From contig NZ_SSNA01000122.1 of assembly GCF_004799445.1 (NCBI RefSeq), forward strand, positions 1-64,000: 64,000 nt of DNA, in the 5' to 3' direction. The notes under the pieces were generated by a model. It saw only the letters and a program-made list of their open reading frames with translations. It made no database searches and was not told the origin of the DNA. Positions 9,314-17,811 of this stretch are shown here, piece by piece. The stretch comes from Bradyrhizobium sp. (GTDB lineage Bacteria; Pseudomonadota; Alphaproteobacteria; Rhizobiales; Xanthobacteraceae). Position 1 is the first letter of the stretch, and the number at the start of each line of letters is the position of its first letter. The translations under genes were made by a program, and so were the position numbers.

Positions 9314-10555
9314 CTATTGACGTTCAATCTCCGCCAATCGCCGCGCGTAAAGCCGCCGCAGCGGCTCGAGCTGCGTCGCCGCGGTCGCCGCGAGATAGGC
9401 GTCGCGGGCCGCCTCGTATCGGCCGAGCCGACGCAACAGATCGGCGCGGACCGCCGGCAGCAATTCGTAGCCGTCTAGTCCGCCGCGCGCCTGCAGTGCA
9501 TCGGTCAAATCGAGGGCGCGCGCCGGCCCGTCCACCATCGAAATCGCCGCGGCGTGATTGAGCTCGATCACCGCCGACGGGCTGATCCGCAGCAGCACTT
9601 CGTACAGGCCGGCAATCTGCTTCCAGTCAGTGTCCTTATAGTTGGGCGCGCGCGCATGCAGGGCGGCGATCGCCGCCTGCACCGCGTAAGCCTCGGGGCG
9701 GCCCGGCATCCGCAACGCGTCTTCCACCAGCTTCAGCCCCTCGGCGATCTGCCCATGGTCCCAAAGGCTGCGATCCTGCTCCTCCAGCAGCACGATATCG
9801 CCGGCTGCGGTCTGGCGTCCCTCGCGGCGCGCATCGTGCAGCAGCATCAGGGCCAGCAGGCCCTTGACCTCGCCCCGTTGCGGCATCAGCACATCGAGCA
9901 GCCGGCCAAGCCGGATCGCTTCGCGCGCGAGATCGGGCCGCATCAGTTCCTCGCCCGAGGTCGCCACATAGCCCTCGGTGAAGACGAGATAGATCACCGC
10001 AAGTACCCCGCGCAGCCGCGGCTGCAGCGCATCGCGGTCGGGGACCTCGTAGGGAATGCCGGCGAGCCGGATTTTCTGCTTGGCGCGGACGAGGCGCTGG
10101 CCCATCGCTTCCTCGCTCACCAGAAAGGCGCGCGCCACCTGCGCCGTGGTCAGTCCGCACACCGTGCGCAGCGTCAGCGCGACCTGCACTTCGGCGGCGA
10201 AAGCGGGATGGCAGCAGGTAAACATCAGCCGCAGCATGTCGTCGTCGAGCGCGGCGTCGCTGTCCTGGTGCGAGGCTTCCGCGTTGAGCAGCAATTCGTG
10301 CGTCAGTTCTCCCTGCTTGCCGCGAAACGCGACTTGCCGGCGGACCCGATCGATCGCCTTGTTGCGTCCGACATTGACCAGCCACGCCCGCGGATTGGAC
10401 GGCGGTTCGCCGCAGGGCCAGCGTTCCAGCGCCACCGCAAACGCATCCTGCAATGCATCCTGGGCGAGATCGAAATCGCCGACCAGACGGATCAGCGTCG
10501 CCAGCGCCCGCCCCGCCTCGTCACGGAATATCCTGTCGATTTCGATCGGGGTCAT
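9314..10555 (-). CDS. ECF-type sigma-70 factor with long C-terminal domain (ECF42-like)
   Basis: RNA polymerase sigma factor carrying sigma-70 region 2 ([20 protein letters not shown], then [20 protein letters not shown]), region 4 ([20 protein letters not shown]) and a C-terminal extension of about 230 residues with helical TPR-like character ([35 protein letters not shown]). The long extension and the adjacent YCII/DGPF-domain gene are the hallmarks of group ECF42, which has no cognate anti-sigma factor. None is visible here. The track start at 10621 reads through a dispersed repeat; the ATG at 10555 ([10 protein letters not shown]) gives 413 residues and is preferred. Confidence 0.92.
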   Translation of the reverse strand: MTPIEIDRIFRDEAGRALATLIRLVGDFDLAQDALQDAFAVALERWPCGEPPSNPRAWLVNVGRNKAIDRVRRQVAFRGKQGELTHELLLNAEASHQDSDAALDDDMLRLMFTCCHPAFAAEVQVALTLRTVCGLTTAQVARAFLVSEEAMGQRLVRAKQKIRLAGIPYEVPDRDALQPRLRGVLAVIYLVFTEGYVATSGEELMRPDLAREAIRLGRLLDVLMPQRGEVKGLLALMLLHDARREGRQTAAGDIVLLEEQDRSLWDHGQIAEGLKLVEDALRMPGRPEAYAVQAAIAALHARAPNYKDTDWKQIAGLYEVLLRISPSAVIELNHAAAISMVDGPARALDLTDALQARGGLDGYELLPAVRADLLRRLGRYEAARDAYLAATAATQLEPLRRLYARRLAEIERQ

Positions 10556-10573
10556 GGGGTTACGCCGTTGGTC

Positions 10574-10676
10574 GCCGTCATTCCGGGGCGTCCGAAGGTC
10601 GAGCCCGGAATCCATAACCACGATCGTGAGTATGGATTCCGGGCCTGCGCCTTGCGGCGCATCCCGGAATGACGGC
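10574..10676. repeat. Dispersed palindromic repeat, GCCGTCATTCCGG family, copy 1
   Basis: A roughly 100-base imperfect palindrome between the sigma factor and the YCII gene. The outer arms are GCCGTCATTCCGGG and CCCGGAATGACGGC, and an inner pair GGAATCCATA / TATGGATTCC is also complementary. It shares outer arms with the copies at 21608 and 60801 but has a different centre. No protein signature is inside it. Confidence 0.9.
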
Positions 10677-10687
10677 TGGAATCGTTG

Positions 10688-11038
10688 TCAATTATAAACC
10701 CAGATCGGCCGGACCTCGATCGAACCGAACCTGGCGCCGGGAATCCGCGCCGCAATCCCAAGCGCTGCGTCGAGATCCTTGGCCTCGACAAGATAGTAGC
10801 CGCCAAGTTGCTCGCGCGTCTCCGCGAACGGACCATCGGTCGTCAGGGTCTTGCCTTCGCGGACCCGCACGGTGGTCGCGGTCGTGGTCGGCTGCAACCT
10901 GTCACCAGCCTTGAAATTGCCGCTCTGGATGATGGACTGGGTGAAGGCGCCGTATTCTTCCAGCATCTTCTTGCCGGTTGCCGCGTCGATTTTGCCGTAA
11001 TCGGCTTCGTTCTGATAGATCATCAATAAATACTGCAT
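10688..11038 (-). CDS. YCII-related (DGPF) domain protein
   Basis: Small ferredoxin-like-fold protein of the YCII family; enzymatic role unknown. The protein has 116 residues beginning MQYLLMIYQNEADYGK, with the family's typical TTDGPFAETREQLGGYYLVE (the DGPF motif) and ending RPIWVYN. The track start at 11098 adds 20 basic residues that the family lacks; the ATG at 11038 is preceded by an AAGGAG-type site. It lies upstream of the ECF42-like sigma gene on the same strand, separated by a palindromic repeat. In known ECF42 systems the sigma factor activates the neighbouring DGPF genes, so it is the probable target. Confidence 0.9.
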   Translation of the reverse strand: MQYLLMIYQNEADYGKIDAATGKKMLEEYGAFTQSIIQSGNFKAGDRLQPTTTATTVRVREGKTLTTDGPFAETREQLGGYYLVEAKDLDAALGIAARIPGARFGSIEVRPIWVYN

Positions 11039-11150
11039 CGCGCTACTCCTTCTTGATCGGCTTGATCGCCGACACCCAGTCGAACGGGCCAACCGCAAAA
11101 CGACATCTTCAGGATAATTTATTTTAAGGAACCGCGCGGCGGTTATCGGC

Positions 11151-11183
11151 TTGACGCGGCCCCCCTAAGTCCCCATGCCTTAG
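11151..11183 (+). promoter_or_regulatory. Possible promoter of rnpB
   Basis: A TTGACG hexamer at 11151-11156 lies about 17 bases before a weak -10-like stretch (around CATGCC) just upstream of the RNase P RNA. The -10 match is poor, so the assignment rests mainly on position. Confidence 0.35.
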
Positions 11184-11186
11184 GCG

Positions 11187-11612
11187 TCAGTCGGCCGGAC
11201 GGCCGCTCCCGCTACGGCCGAAAGGCTGCGGGGGAGGAAAGTCCGGGCTCCATCGACATACGGTGCCGGATAACATCCGGCGGGGGCGACCCCAGGGACA
11301 GTGCCACAGAGAACGAACCGCTTCCCCCACCCCTAACGGGAGGGGCAGCAAGGGTGAAAAGGTGCGGTAAGAGCGCACCGCGGGTCCGGCAACGGAACCG
11401 GCATGGCAAACCACACCGGGAGCAAGACCGAATAGGGGCGGCAAGGCGGGCAGTTCGCGCAAGCGATAACGCCGCAGGGCGATGTCAGGCTCGCCGTCCG
11501 GGTAGGTTGCTCGAGGCAACGTGCGAACGTTGTCCCAGAGGAATGGCCGTCACGTATCGTCCGTGCAAGCGGGCGATGCCCTACAGAACCCGGCTTACAG
11601 GCCGGCTGATGC
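11187..11612 (+). ncRNA. rnpB: RNase P RNA, bacterial class A
   Basis: Catalytic RNA of ribonuclease P, which removes tRNA 5' leaders. The conserved P4 5' strand element GAGGAAAGTCCGGGCTCC is at about 11234, the ACAGAA of the 3' P4 half is at about 11584, and the closing CCGGCTTACAGGCCGGCT sits at the 3' end. The 426-base length fits an alphaproteobacterial type A RNA. The extents are estimated from the P1 pairing and may be off by a few bases. ORFs called across it on either strand are spurious. Confidence 0.96.
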
Positions 11613-11620
11613 TCTAAAAT

Positions 11621-11658
11621 GAGGGGTTCGGCGTAACGCGCCGGACCCCTCGCCATTT
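11621..11658 (+). terminator. Rho-independent terminator of rnpB
   Basis: GAGGGGTTCGGCG pairs with CGCCGGACCCCTC across a short TAACG-type loop and is followed by a short T run (CCATTTTG). It starts 9 bases after the end of the RNase P RNA. Confidence 0.75.
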
Positions 11659-11763
11659 TGGCGGTCTCCGGTTGCGTCGTCCCGCCGGGCCGTTTGCCTT
11701 GCGAGCGCCATATCCTGCCATTAATGCTAGACAATGGACCGGGTTATCGGTCAGGAGGTCGTC

Positions 11764-12297
11764 TTGAGCCGCTCAGTGTCTTGCATCCGTGCCACGATGG
11801 CGCTCGCCGCGGTCGCGATCATCCTGGGCGGATGCGCGGCGGCGAACAACGCCACGTCGAGCCAGGCGGCAGGCGAGGCCGGGCAGCCCTACAAGACCGC
11901 CTATGGCATCTCAAGCGACGGACCGTCGACCGACCTTTACACTGAACTGTTCGGGCCCAGGCGACGCGACGACCAAACCGTACCCCCGACCGCCGCGACC
12001 CAGCAGGTTCAGCCGGCGCCAACGGTCGCCGCAACCCAGCCCGTTCAACCCGCTGCTGCGCCTGCCTCGTCAACCCGGCCCGGGACCGCAACCGCGTCGA
12101 CCCGCCAGGCCAAACCCGCGATCGCGTCGACGCGACAAGCTCAGCCCGCGCCGGCCCCGGTCGAAGTCGCGCAACAAGCGGCCCCGCCGCCTCCAGCCGA
12201 GCCGGACGTTCCCACGGCTTATGGCATCACGGCCAACGGGCCGACGACCGATCTGTTCACCGAGTTGTTTGGGCCCAGGCGTCGCGACGGCCAGTAA
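11764..12297 (+). CDS. Putative lipoprotein with a duplicated YGI..GP.TDL.TELFGPRRRD segment
   Basis: Function unknown. The N-terminus has a hydrophobic stretch and a lipobox (ILGGC at about residues 18-22), so it is probably lipidated and kept in the envelope. Residues about 42-67 (TAYGISSDGPSTDLYTELFG and onward) are repeated almost exactly at the C-terminus (TAYGITANGPTTDLFTELFG), both ending in GPRRRD. The two copies are separated by about 80 residues rich in Pro, Ala, Gln and Thr that look disordered. I chose TTG 11764 because AGGAGG sits five bases upstream; the ORF track begins earlier at 11734. It follows rnpB directly and precedes the TauE/SafE gene by 43 bases. Confidence 0.75.
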   Translation: MSRSVSCIRATMALAAVAIILGGCAAANNATSSQAAGEAGQPYKTAYGISSDGPSTDLYTELFGPRRRDDQTVPPTAATQQVQPAPTVAATQPVQPAAAPASSTRPGTATASTRQAKPAIASTRQAQPAPAPVEVAQQAAPPPPAEPDVPTAYGITANGPTTDLFTELFGPRRRDGQ

Positions 12298-12340
12298 GCG
12301 TGAAAAGCTGCGCTGAGCCTTCGCCCAAGATCCGGCAACG

Positions 12341-13078
12341 ATGAGCACGCTCGCGTGGACGGTTTTGCTGCTGGGCGCGCTGGCCGGCGGTTTCGTATCC
12401 GGCCTCGCCGGCTTCGGCACCGCGCTGATGGCGCTCGGGATCTGGCTTTATGTTGTGCCGCCGTCGATCGCCGTACCCCTGGTCCTGATCTGCTCCATCG
12501 TTGCGCAAACCTCGACGCTGCCGGCGATCTGGCAGTCGATCAACTTCAGGCTGGTTTGGCCGTTTCTCGTCGGCGGCCTTGCCGGCGTGCCGTTGGGGAC
12601 CATGCTGGTCGCCTATGCCGATCCGCGTATCTTCAACTTGAGCGTCGGCGTGCTGCTGCTGGTATTTCCGACTGCGCTTTATTTCCACCGCAGGCCGATG
12701 ACGCTGAGCTTCGGCGGCCGGACGGCGGACGCAGGAATCGGATTCGCCGGCGGTATCCTTGGCGGCCTGGCCGGTCTGTCAGGTCCTATTCCAATCCTGT
12801 GGGCGAGCGTGCGGGGCTGGGGCAAGGATGAGCGGCGCGGCGTGTTCCAAACCTTCAACTGGACAATACTGAGCGCGGCGCTGTGCGTGCAGGCGGGCGG
12901 CGGATTGATCACGCGGGAAACCATGTGGCTGGGCCTGCTGGTGCTGCCGGCCACGGTGGCAGGGGCCTGGCTCGGCGCACGCACCTATCACGCGCTGAGC
13001 GACGGCAATTTCCGCGATGTGGTGCTTGGCCTGTTGTTCCTGTCCGGCGTCATGTTGGTATGGAGCACGCTGGGGTAG
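12341..13078 (+). CDS. TauE/SafE (TSUP) family sulfite exporter-like permease
   Basis: Inner-membrane permease of the TSUP family, whose members move small organic or inorganic anions such as sulfite or sulfoacetate. The 245 residues form about eight hydrophobic segments. The family's two repeated halves begin LAGGFVSGLAGFGTALMALG and GIGFAGGILGGLAGLSGPI, with the typical GxxxGLxG glycines in each. The substrate cannot be read from the sequence, and neighbours give no metabolic hint. Convergent with the ABC transporter gene, with a shared hairpin between. Confidence 0.88.
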   Translation: MSTLAWTVLLLGALAGGFVSGLAGFGTALMALGIWLYVVPPSIAVPLVLICSIVAQTSTLPAIWQSINFRLVWPFLVGGLAGVPLGTMLVAYADPRIFNLSVGVLLLVFPTALYFHRRPMTLSFGGRTADAGIGFAGGILGGLAGLSGPIPILWASVRGWGKDERRGVFQTFNWTILSAALCVQAGGGLITRETMWLGLLVLPATVAGAWLGARTYHALSDGNFRDVVLGLLFLSGVMLVWSTLG

Positions 13079-13106
13079 CCGACACGTCGCTCGACGCGTC
13101 GGCTAC
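13075..13106. terminator. Hairpin between convergent TauE/SafE and ABC transporter genes
   Basis: GTAGCCGACACGTCG pairs with CGACGCGTCGGCTAC with one mismatch, starting in the stop codon of the permease gene. There is only a weak T run on the plus side (CTGTCTTT). Likely a bidirectional terminator. Confidence 0.55.
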
Positions 13107-13116
13107 CCTGTCTTTA

Positions 13117-14919
13117 TCATTCTGCCGCCGAGATCTGCGCGAATTCCGTCACCTGCCGCTCGAACAGCCCGCGGTAGATTCCGCCGCTGCGCGCCGCCAG
13201 CGTGGCGTGGCTGCCCTGCTCGACGATCTCGCCGCGATCGAACACCAGAATCCGGTCGAGGCTCCTCACCGTCGACAGCCGATGCGCGATCACGATCGAG
13301 GTGCGTCCCTTCATCAGCCGCTCCATCGCCTGTTGAATCAGAGCTTCCGATTCGGAATCGAGGCTCGACGTCGCCTCATCGAGAATCAGCACCGGCGCAT
13401 CCGCAAGAAACGCCCGCGCCAGCGCCACGCGCTGCCGCTCGCCGCCCGAGAGCTTCACGCCGCGCTCGCCGACCAGCGTGCCGTAGCCTTTCGGCAGCCC
13501 GAGGATGAAGTCGTGTGCATTTGCCAGCCGCGCCGCCTGCTCGATCGCCGCCATGCTGGCCCCCGGCCGCGCATAAGCGATGTTCTCGGCGAGCGAGCGG
13601 TGAAACAGGATCGGATCCTGCTGCACGATCGCGATCTGGCTGCGCAGCGATTGCTGAGCCGCCTTGGCAATGTCCTGTCCGTCGATCAGGATTCGTCCGC
13701 CGGAGACATCGTAAAGCCGCTGCACCAGTTTGACGAAGGTGGTCTTGCCCGAGCCGGAGCGGCCGACCAAGCCAATGCGCTCGCCGGCGCGGATATCAAC
13801 CGACAGGCCGTCATAGAGCGGCCTGCGGTGACCGCCATAGTGAAACGTCACGTCCTCGAACACGATGCGTCCGCCCTGGATATCGATTGGCCTGGCAGCG
13901 GCGGCGTCGGCAATGCCGATCGGCTCGTCGTGGATCAGGACGAGCTCCTCCATGTCGTTGACCGAGCGCTGCAGATTGTTGAAGTGCATGCCGACGTCCC
14001 GCAGATAGGCGTGGATGATGTAGTAGCTGGTCAGCACATAGGTGACGTCGCCGGGCGAGGCGCGGCCGGCAAGCCACAACAACAACGCGCCGCCGATCAC
14101 GGAGGCGCGCAGGCACAACAGCACCGAGAGCTGCGCGGCGTTGGTGTAATTGTAGCGATGCCAGGTCCTGTTCACCCGCGACCGCCAGCGGTCGATGACG
14201 CGCATCAGCCTTGCGTCTTCGCGCGCCTCGGCGCCGAACGACTTCACCACCGCGTTGCAGGTCAGGGCGTCCGCCAGCGTGCCGCCGACTTTGGTGTCCC
14301 AGGCATTCGAGACACGCGCCGCCGGCGCGATATAGCGCGTCGAGAACGCAACCGTCATCGAGACATAGACCAGCGACACCAGTGCCACCAGCAGGCCGAG
14401 CGAGGCCCAGTGCAGCCCGAGCAGGATCATCGAACCCAACAGCACCATCAGCGACGGCATCAGCGCCATCAGGATGGTGTCGTTGTAGAGATCAAGAGCC
14501 CACATGCCGCGGGTGATCTTGCGCACTGTCGAGCCGGCGAAGCTGTTGGCGTGCCAGTCGGTCGAGAAGCGCTGCAGCCTCATGAAGGCCTCGCGCGCGA
14601 CGTCCGACATGATCCGGAGCGTGAACGGTACGAGCGCCTGCAACCCGATCATGCGCAGCGCGATCGACGACAGGCCGAGCGCGACGATCGCGCCGAATGC
14701 CATCAGCGCAGCATGGCGCGCGGCCGGGTTCTCAGCGCCTGACGTCAGCGCGTCGACCAGCTGGCCGGAGAAGATCGGCATGAACAGGTCGGCGACGGTC
14801 GCCCCCAGCAAGCCGAAGGCGACGATTGCCGCGCCGACCGGCTGGTCGAGCCAGTGCCGGAACACGAACGGGATTACCACACGGATGGCGGCCGGTCGCT
14901 TGTTGACATCAACGGTCAT
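13117..14919 (-). CDS. ABC transporter, fused permease and ATP-binding protein (exporter type)
   Basis: Half-size ABC exporter of the MsbA/lipid and drug exporter class. The N-terminal 330 or so residues hold about six membrane helices. The nucleotide-binding domain follows, with Walker A GLVGRSGSGKTTF, Q-loop IAIVQQDPILF, signature LSGGERQRVALARAFL, Walker B VLILDEATSSLDSES and H-loop VIAHRLSTV. At 600 residues it is full length for a homodimeric exporter. Substrate is unknown. No partner gene lies nearby, and the plus-strand ORF 12883-14742 is its shadow. Confidence 0.93.
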   Translation of the reverse strand: MTVDVNKRPAAIRVVIPFVFRHWLDQPVGAAIVAFGLLGATVADLFMPIFSGQLVDALTSGAENPAARHAALMAFGAIVALGLSSIALRMIGLQALVPFTLRIMSDVAREAFMRLQRFSTDWHANSFAGSTVRKITRGMWALDLYNDTILMALMPSLMVLLGSMILLGLHWASLGLLVALVSLVYVSMTVAFSTRYIAPAARVSNAWDTKVGGTLADALTCNAVVKSFGAEAREDARLMRVIDRWRSRVNRTWHRYNYTNAAQLSVLLCLRASVIGGALLLWLAGRASPGDVTYVLTSYYIIHAYLRDVGMHFNNLQRSVNDMEELVLIHDEPIGIADAAAARPIDIQGGRIVFEDVTFHYGGHRRPLYDGLSVDIRAGERIGLVGRSGSGKTTFVKLVQRLYDVSGGRILIDGQDIAKAAQQSLRSQIAIVQQDPILFHRSLAENIAYARPGASMAAIEQAARLANAHDFILGLPKGYGTLVGERGVKLSGGERQRVALARAFLADAPVLILDEATSSLDSESEALIQQAMERLMKGRTSIVIAHRLSTVRSLDRILVFDRGEIVEQGSHATLAARSGGIYRGLFERQVTEFAQISAAE

Positions 14920-15233
14920 GGTGTCATCCGGCTGCGCCCGCGCGCTCCGGCTCCGTTTGATTTGACGCGCGACGGCACCGGGCCGAACGCAGGCGTCGTT
15001 GAAAATACCAAAGACTTACCGGGAAGCTTGGGAATCGGGCGTCAGACCCGATCGATGCTGTCGGAAAACGCCCTCAAGGGGCGAAACAGGCGCCCAGCAT
15101 GGGCTTCGGACGCAAGGACGCGATCTGCGAATTAGTCATGATCATGCAAATCCCTCCCCGGTTCGAGCGACGACGCGCCGCTTATAAATCCATCACGGGC
15201 ATTTGGCAATATGTGCGCGCCCGTGAAGCGCGG
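14920..15233. other. Intergenic region without recognisable gene
   Basis: About 310 bases between the ABC exporter start and the MBOAT stop. Several short frames cross it, none with a domain or ribosome-binding site. It must carry the ABC exporter promoter; I see no clear hexamers. Confidence 0.5.
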
Positions 15234-16736
15234 TCAGAACTGGAAGTACAGAAATTCCAGCCGCTGCCACATGCCGAACAGCGAGATCGCCAGCGCCAGC
15301 GCCGACACCAATGCCCACGCTGCGTTCGGCCGCCATCGCAGCCAGCTCGCTTGCTCCGGCGCGCGGCGGTATTCGCGATATCCGAAGAGCTGCGGAACAT
15401 TGGGCAGCGCAAGCGCAAGCGCGAGCGCCACCGTCACCGCGCCGCCGCCGATCAGGAGCAGCCGCTCCTCGCCGACCAGAAGCGGCAAGTCCATCAGCCG
15501 CAGGATGCCGGGGGAAGTATAGGCCGAACTGCCGGCCTCGAATCCGAACAGGCCACCCAGCATCTGCCATGCCCCTACCGCGGTCCTGGCGCGGAAAAAC
15601 ACCCAGGCGATGACGACGGCGAAAAACGTCAGCGTCCAGGAGAACGCCTTTGCGATTCCTCCCGTGGCCGAGACAGCCGCGCCGGCGCCGCGCCACGCCT
15701 GCCAGAGATGATTGGCGCAGAGATAGAGGCCGTGCAGGCCGCCCCAGATCAGGAAATTAAGGCCCGCGCCGTGCCACAGCCCGCCCAGCAGCATCGTCAG
15801 CATGAGATTGAGATAGCGGCGCTGCTCGCCGAGCCGGTTGCCGCCGAGTGGAATGTAGAGATAGTCGCGCAGGAAGCGCGACAGCGTGATGTGCCAGCGC
15901 CGCCAGAATTCGATGATTGACGTTGCCTGGTACGGCGAGCGGAAATTCACCGGCAGCCGGATGCCGAACAACAGCGCGAGCCCGACCGCCATGTCGGAAT
16001 AGCCGGAGAAATCGAAATAGATTTGCAAGGTATAGGCCAGCGTCGCAAGCCACGCCCACGGCGCGGTGACGCCGCCGCCGGCGTCCAGATGCGCGAATAC
16101 CGGCGACACGAACTGCGCCAGATTGTCGGCGATGACGACCTTCTTGAACAGGCCGGCGGCGAAGATCGCCAATCCCCGCGCCGCCAGCACCGCCGAGCGG
16201 GAGGTGCGGCCGCGCTTGAACTGCGGAATCATCTCGGCGTGGTGCACCAGCGGGCCCGCGATCAGATGCGGGAAGAACGACACGAACAATGTATAGCTGA
16301 CGATGTCGCGCTCGACCCTGGCGCCGCGCATCACATCGACCAGATAGGCGATCTGCTGGAAGGTGAAGAACGAGATGCCAAGCGGCAAAACGATATTGAA
16401 GAACGGCAGCGGCGCGCCGGTCAGGGTATTGATGCTGTCGAAGATGAAGTTGGTATATTTGAAACAGCAGAGCAGCGCGAGATTGAGCGCGACGCCGAGC
16501 ATGCCGACGGCGCGGCGCCGAAGCGGATCCTCCATCCGCAGGCCGAGCGAAAAATTCACCGCGACCGAAGCGATCAGCAGCAACAGATAGACCGGCCGCC
16601 AGGCACCGTAGAAAAACAACGAGGCTGCGGCCAGCACCAGGATGCCGGCGCGCGGGGAATGCCGCCGCGCCGCAGCGAAGGCCAAGGCGACCGCGGGGAG
16701 GAACTGAAACAGAAACGTGTAGGAGGAAAACAGCAT
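15234..16736 (-). CDS. MBOAT family O-acyltransferase (AlgI/DltB-like)
   Basis: Multi-pass membrane O-acyltransferase that passes acyl groups across the inner membrane for transfer to an extracytoplasmic polymer. The 500 residues start MLFSSYTFLFQFLP, as in AlgI-like proteins. The MBOAT core is clear: LPLGISFFTFQQIAYLVD, YFDFSGYSDMAVGLALLFG, FWRRWHITLSRFLRDYLYIP, and the catalytic His region LGGLWHGAGLNFLIWGGLHG. The upstream gene on the same strand, 9 bases away, encodes an SGNH-like periplasmic protein, the usual partner that completes acyl transfer. The polymer acylated is not evident; no polysaccharide synthase is adjacent. Confidence 0.92.
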   Translation of the reverse strand: MLFSSYTFLFQFLPAVALAFAAARRHSPRAGILVLAAASLFFYGAWRPVYLLLLIASVAVNFSLGLRMEDPLRRRAVGMLGVALNLALLCCFKYTNFIFDSINTLTGAPLPFFNIVLPLGISFFTFQQIAYLVDVMRGARVERDIVSYTLFVSFFPHLIAGPLVHHAEMIPQFKRGRTSRSAVLAARGLAIFAAGLFKKVVIADNLAQFVSPVFAHLDAGGGVTAPWAWLATLAYTLQIYFDFSGYSDMAVGLALLFGIRLPVNFRSPYQATSIIEFWRRWHITLSRFLRDYLYIPLGGNRLGEQRRYLNLMLTMLLGGLWHGAGLNFLIWGGLHGLYLCANHLWQAWRGAGAAVSATGGIAKAFSWTLTFFAVVIAWVFFRARTAVGAWQMLGGLFGFEAGSSAYTSPGILRLMDLPLLVGEERLLLIGGGAVTVALALALALPNVPQLFGYREYRRAPEQASWLRWRPNAAWALVSALALAISLFGMWQRLEFLYFQF

Positions 16737-16745
16737 CGGACGCGG

Positions 16746-17735
16746 CTAACGCTTCAGCCGCGGCACGAGATAGCGCGTATAGATCGGCACGCCGGAGGCA
16801 TTGACATGCATTTCGTCGGCGTAATTGCCCTGTTCCAGCCCGGGCACCGACGCCATGTTGAGGACGTCGAAACCGCAGCGGCGGCCGGCGTCGGTGACGA
16901 GCGCCGCATATTGATCGTCCTTGTCGCGCCATTCGCTATCCCGCGCGCGGTCGTAGCGTGGCGCCCAGGGCGGCACCACGACGGTCACTTTCCGGGCCAG
17001 CGCCACCATCCCGCACAACGCGCCGATCTCGAAGCGCGCCTTCGGCCCCGACAGATCCCAGTTGGCGTAATGCGCGTGCGATCCGATATCGGCCGGCCAG
17101 CGGTCGTCGGGCTGGGTGCGGTCGATGATCTTGAGCCCGAACGCCGCCGGCCGCGGCCCGACATCGGCGAGGTGCTGATCGACCGCCAGCCGCGCCGCGA
17201 AGGCTTCGCGAATGATGCGGATCAGGGTGCCGACCCGTAACGGCAGGAACGAAGCCATCTGTTCGATGACGCCGAGCCGTGCGGCGACGTCCTGCGGATA
17301 GACCGCGGCCGACCGCACCCCTTCATTGAACAGAAACGGCGCGACGCTGACGACGACGTGGGCCTTGACGAAGCGATCCGGCTCGCGGCGCATCGCGGCC
17401 AGCAGCGCCAGCGGCTCGCCGGCATCGTAGGCGATGTTGACCACGGCGCCCTGCGGCTTGCCGATCAGCTGCGCGGCCAGGGAAGGATCGACCTGATAAA
17501 GCGTGCGGCTCTCGCCGGCGAAAATCAATTCGGGGCGCGAGGAAAGCAGCGGCAGCTTGACCGCCAGAAGAACCGGCACGTCGTCATGCACGCGATCGGC
17601 GATGGCCAGCAATCCGGCCAATGCCGCAAGCCACGCCACAGCCGTCAGCGCCAGCAAGCCGGCGACCCATCGCGCGGACGCCGCCTGCACACGCCGGAAC
17701 GATCCTTTTTCGGAGAGGGACAGGCCGCGCATCAT
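16746..17735 (-). CDS. SGNH-hydrolase-like exported protein paired with the MBOAT acyltransferase
   Basis: Predicted membrane-anchored periplasmic protein: a basic N-terminus, one transmembrane helix around residues 24-46 (VAGLLALTAVAWLAALAGLL), then a soluble domain. Features fitting an SGNH/AlgX-like fold are IFAGESRTLYQVDP (serine in a G-E-S turn, where SGNH enzymes have GDS) and a C-terminal DEMHVNASG that resembles the DxxH catalytic block. It lies immediately upstream of the MBOAT gene. The track start is a TTG at 17747; I prefer ATG 17735 but neither has a strong ribosome-binding site. Function as the acyl acceptor or transferase partner is inference. Confidence 0.7.
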   Translation of the reverse strand: MMRGLSLSEKGSFRRVQAASARWVAGLLALTAVAWLAALAGLLAIADRVHDDVPVLLAVKLPLLSSRPELIFAGESRTLYQVDPSLAAQLIGKPQGAVVNIAYDAGEPLALLAAMRREPDRFVKAHVVVSVAPFLFNEGVRSAAVYPQDVAARLGVIEQMASFLPLRVGTLIRIIREAFAARLAVDQHLADVGPRPAAFGLKIIDRTQPDDRWPADIGSHAHYANWDLSGPKARFEIGALCGMVALARKVTVVVPPWAPRYDRARDSEWRDKDDQYAALVTDAGRRCGFDVLNMASVPGLEQGNYADEMHVNASGVPIYTRYLVPRLKR

Positions 17736-17811
17736 GCCGCCGTTCAAGCATGAACGGCCGCGACAGACAATATCAGCGAGGACGTTGCGGCGTGAGGCTC
17801 GGCAAGGCCGC

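Noticed and set aside
11187-11734. Several ORFs across the RNase P RNA
   Set aside because: The conserved RNase P RNA elements explain the sequence; none has a ribosome site or domain.
12883-14742. 619-residue plus-strand ORF
   Set aside because: Antisense to the ABC exporter, whose Walker and signature motifs are complete.
16023-17240. 405-residue plus-strand ORF
   Set aside because: Shadow of the MBOAT and SGNH-like genes; GC-rich antisense artefact.
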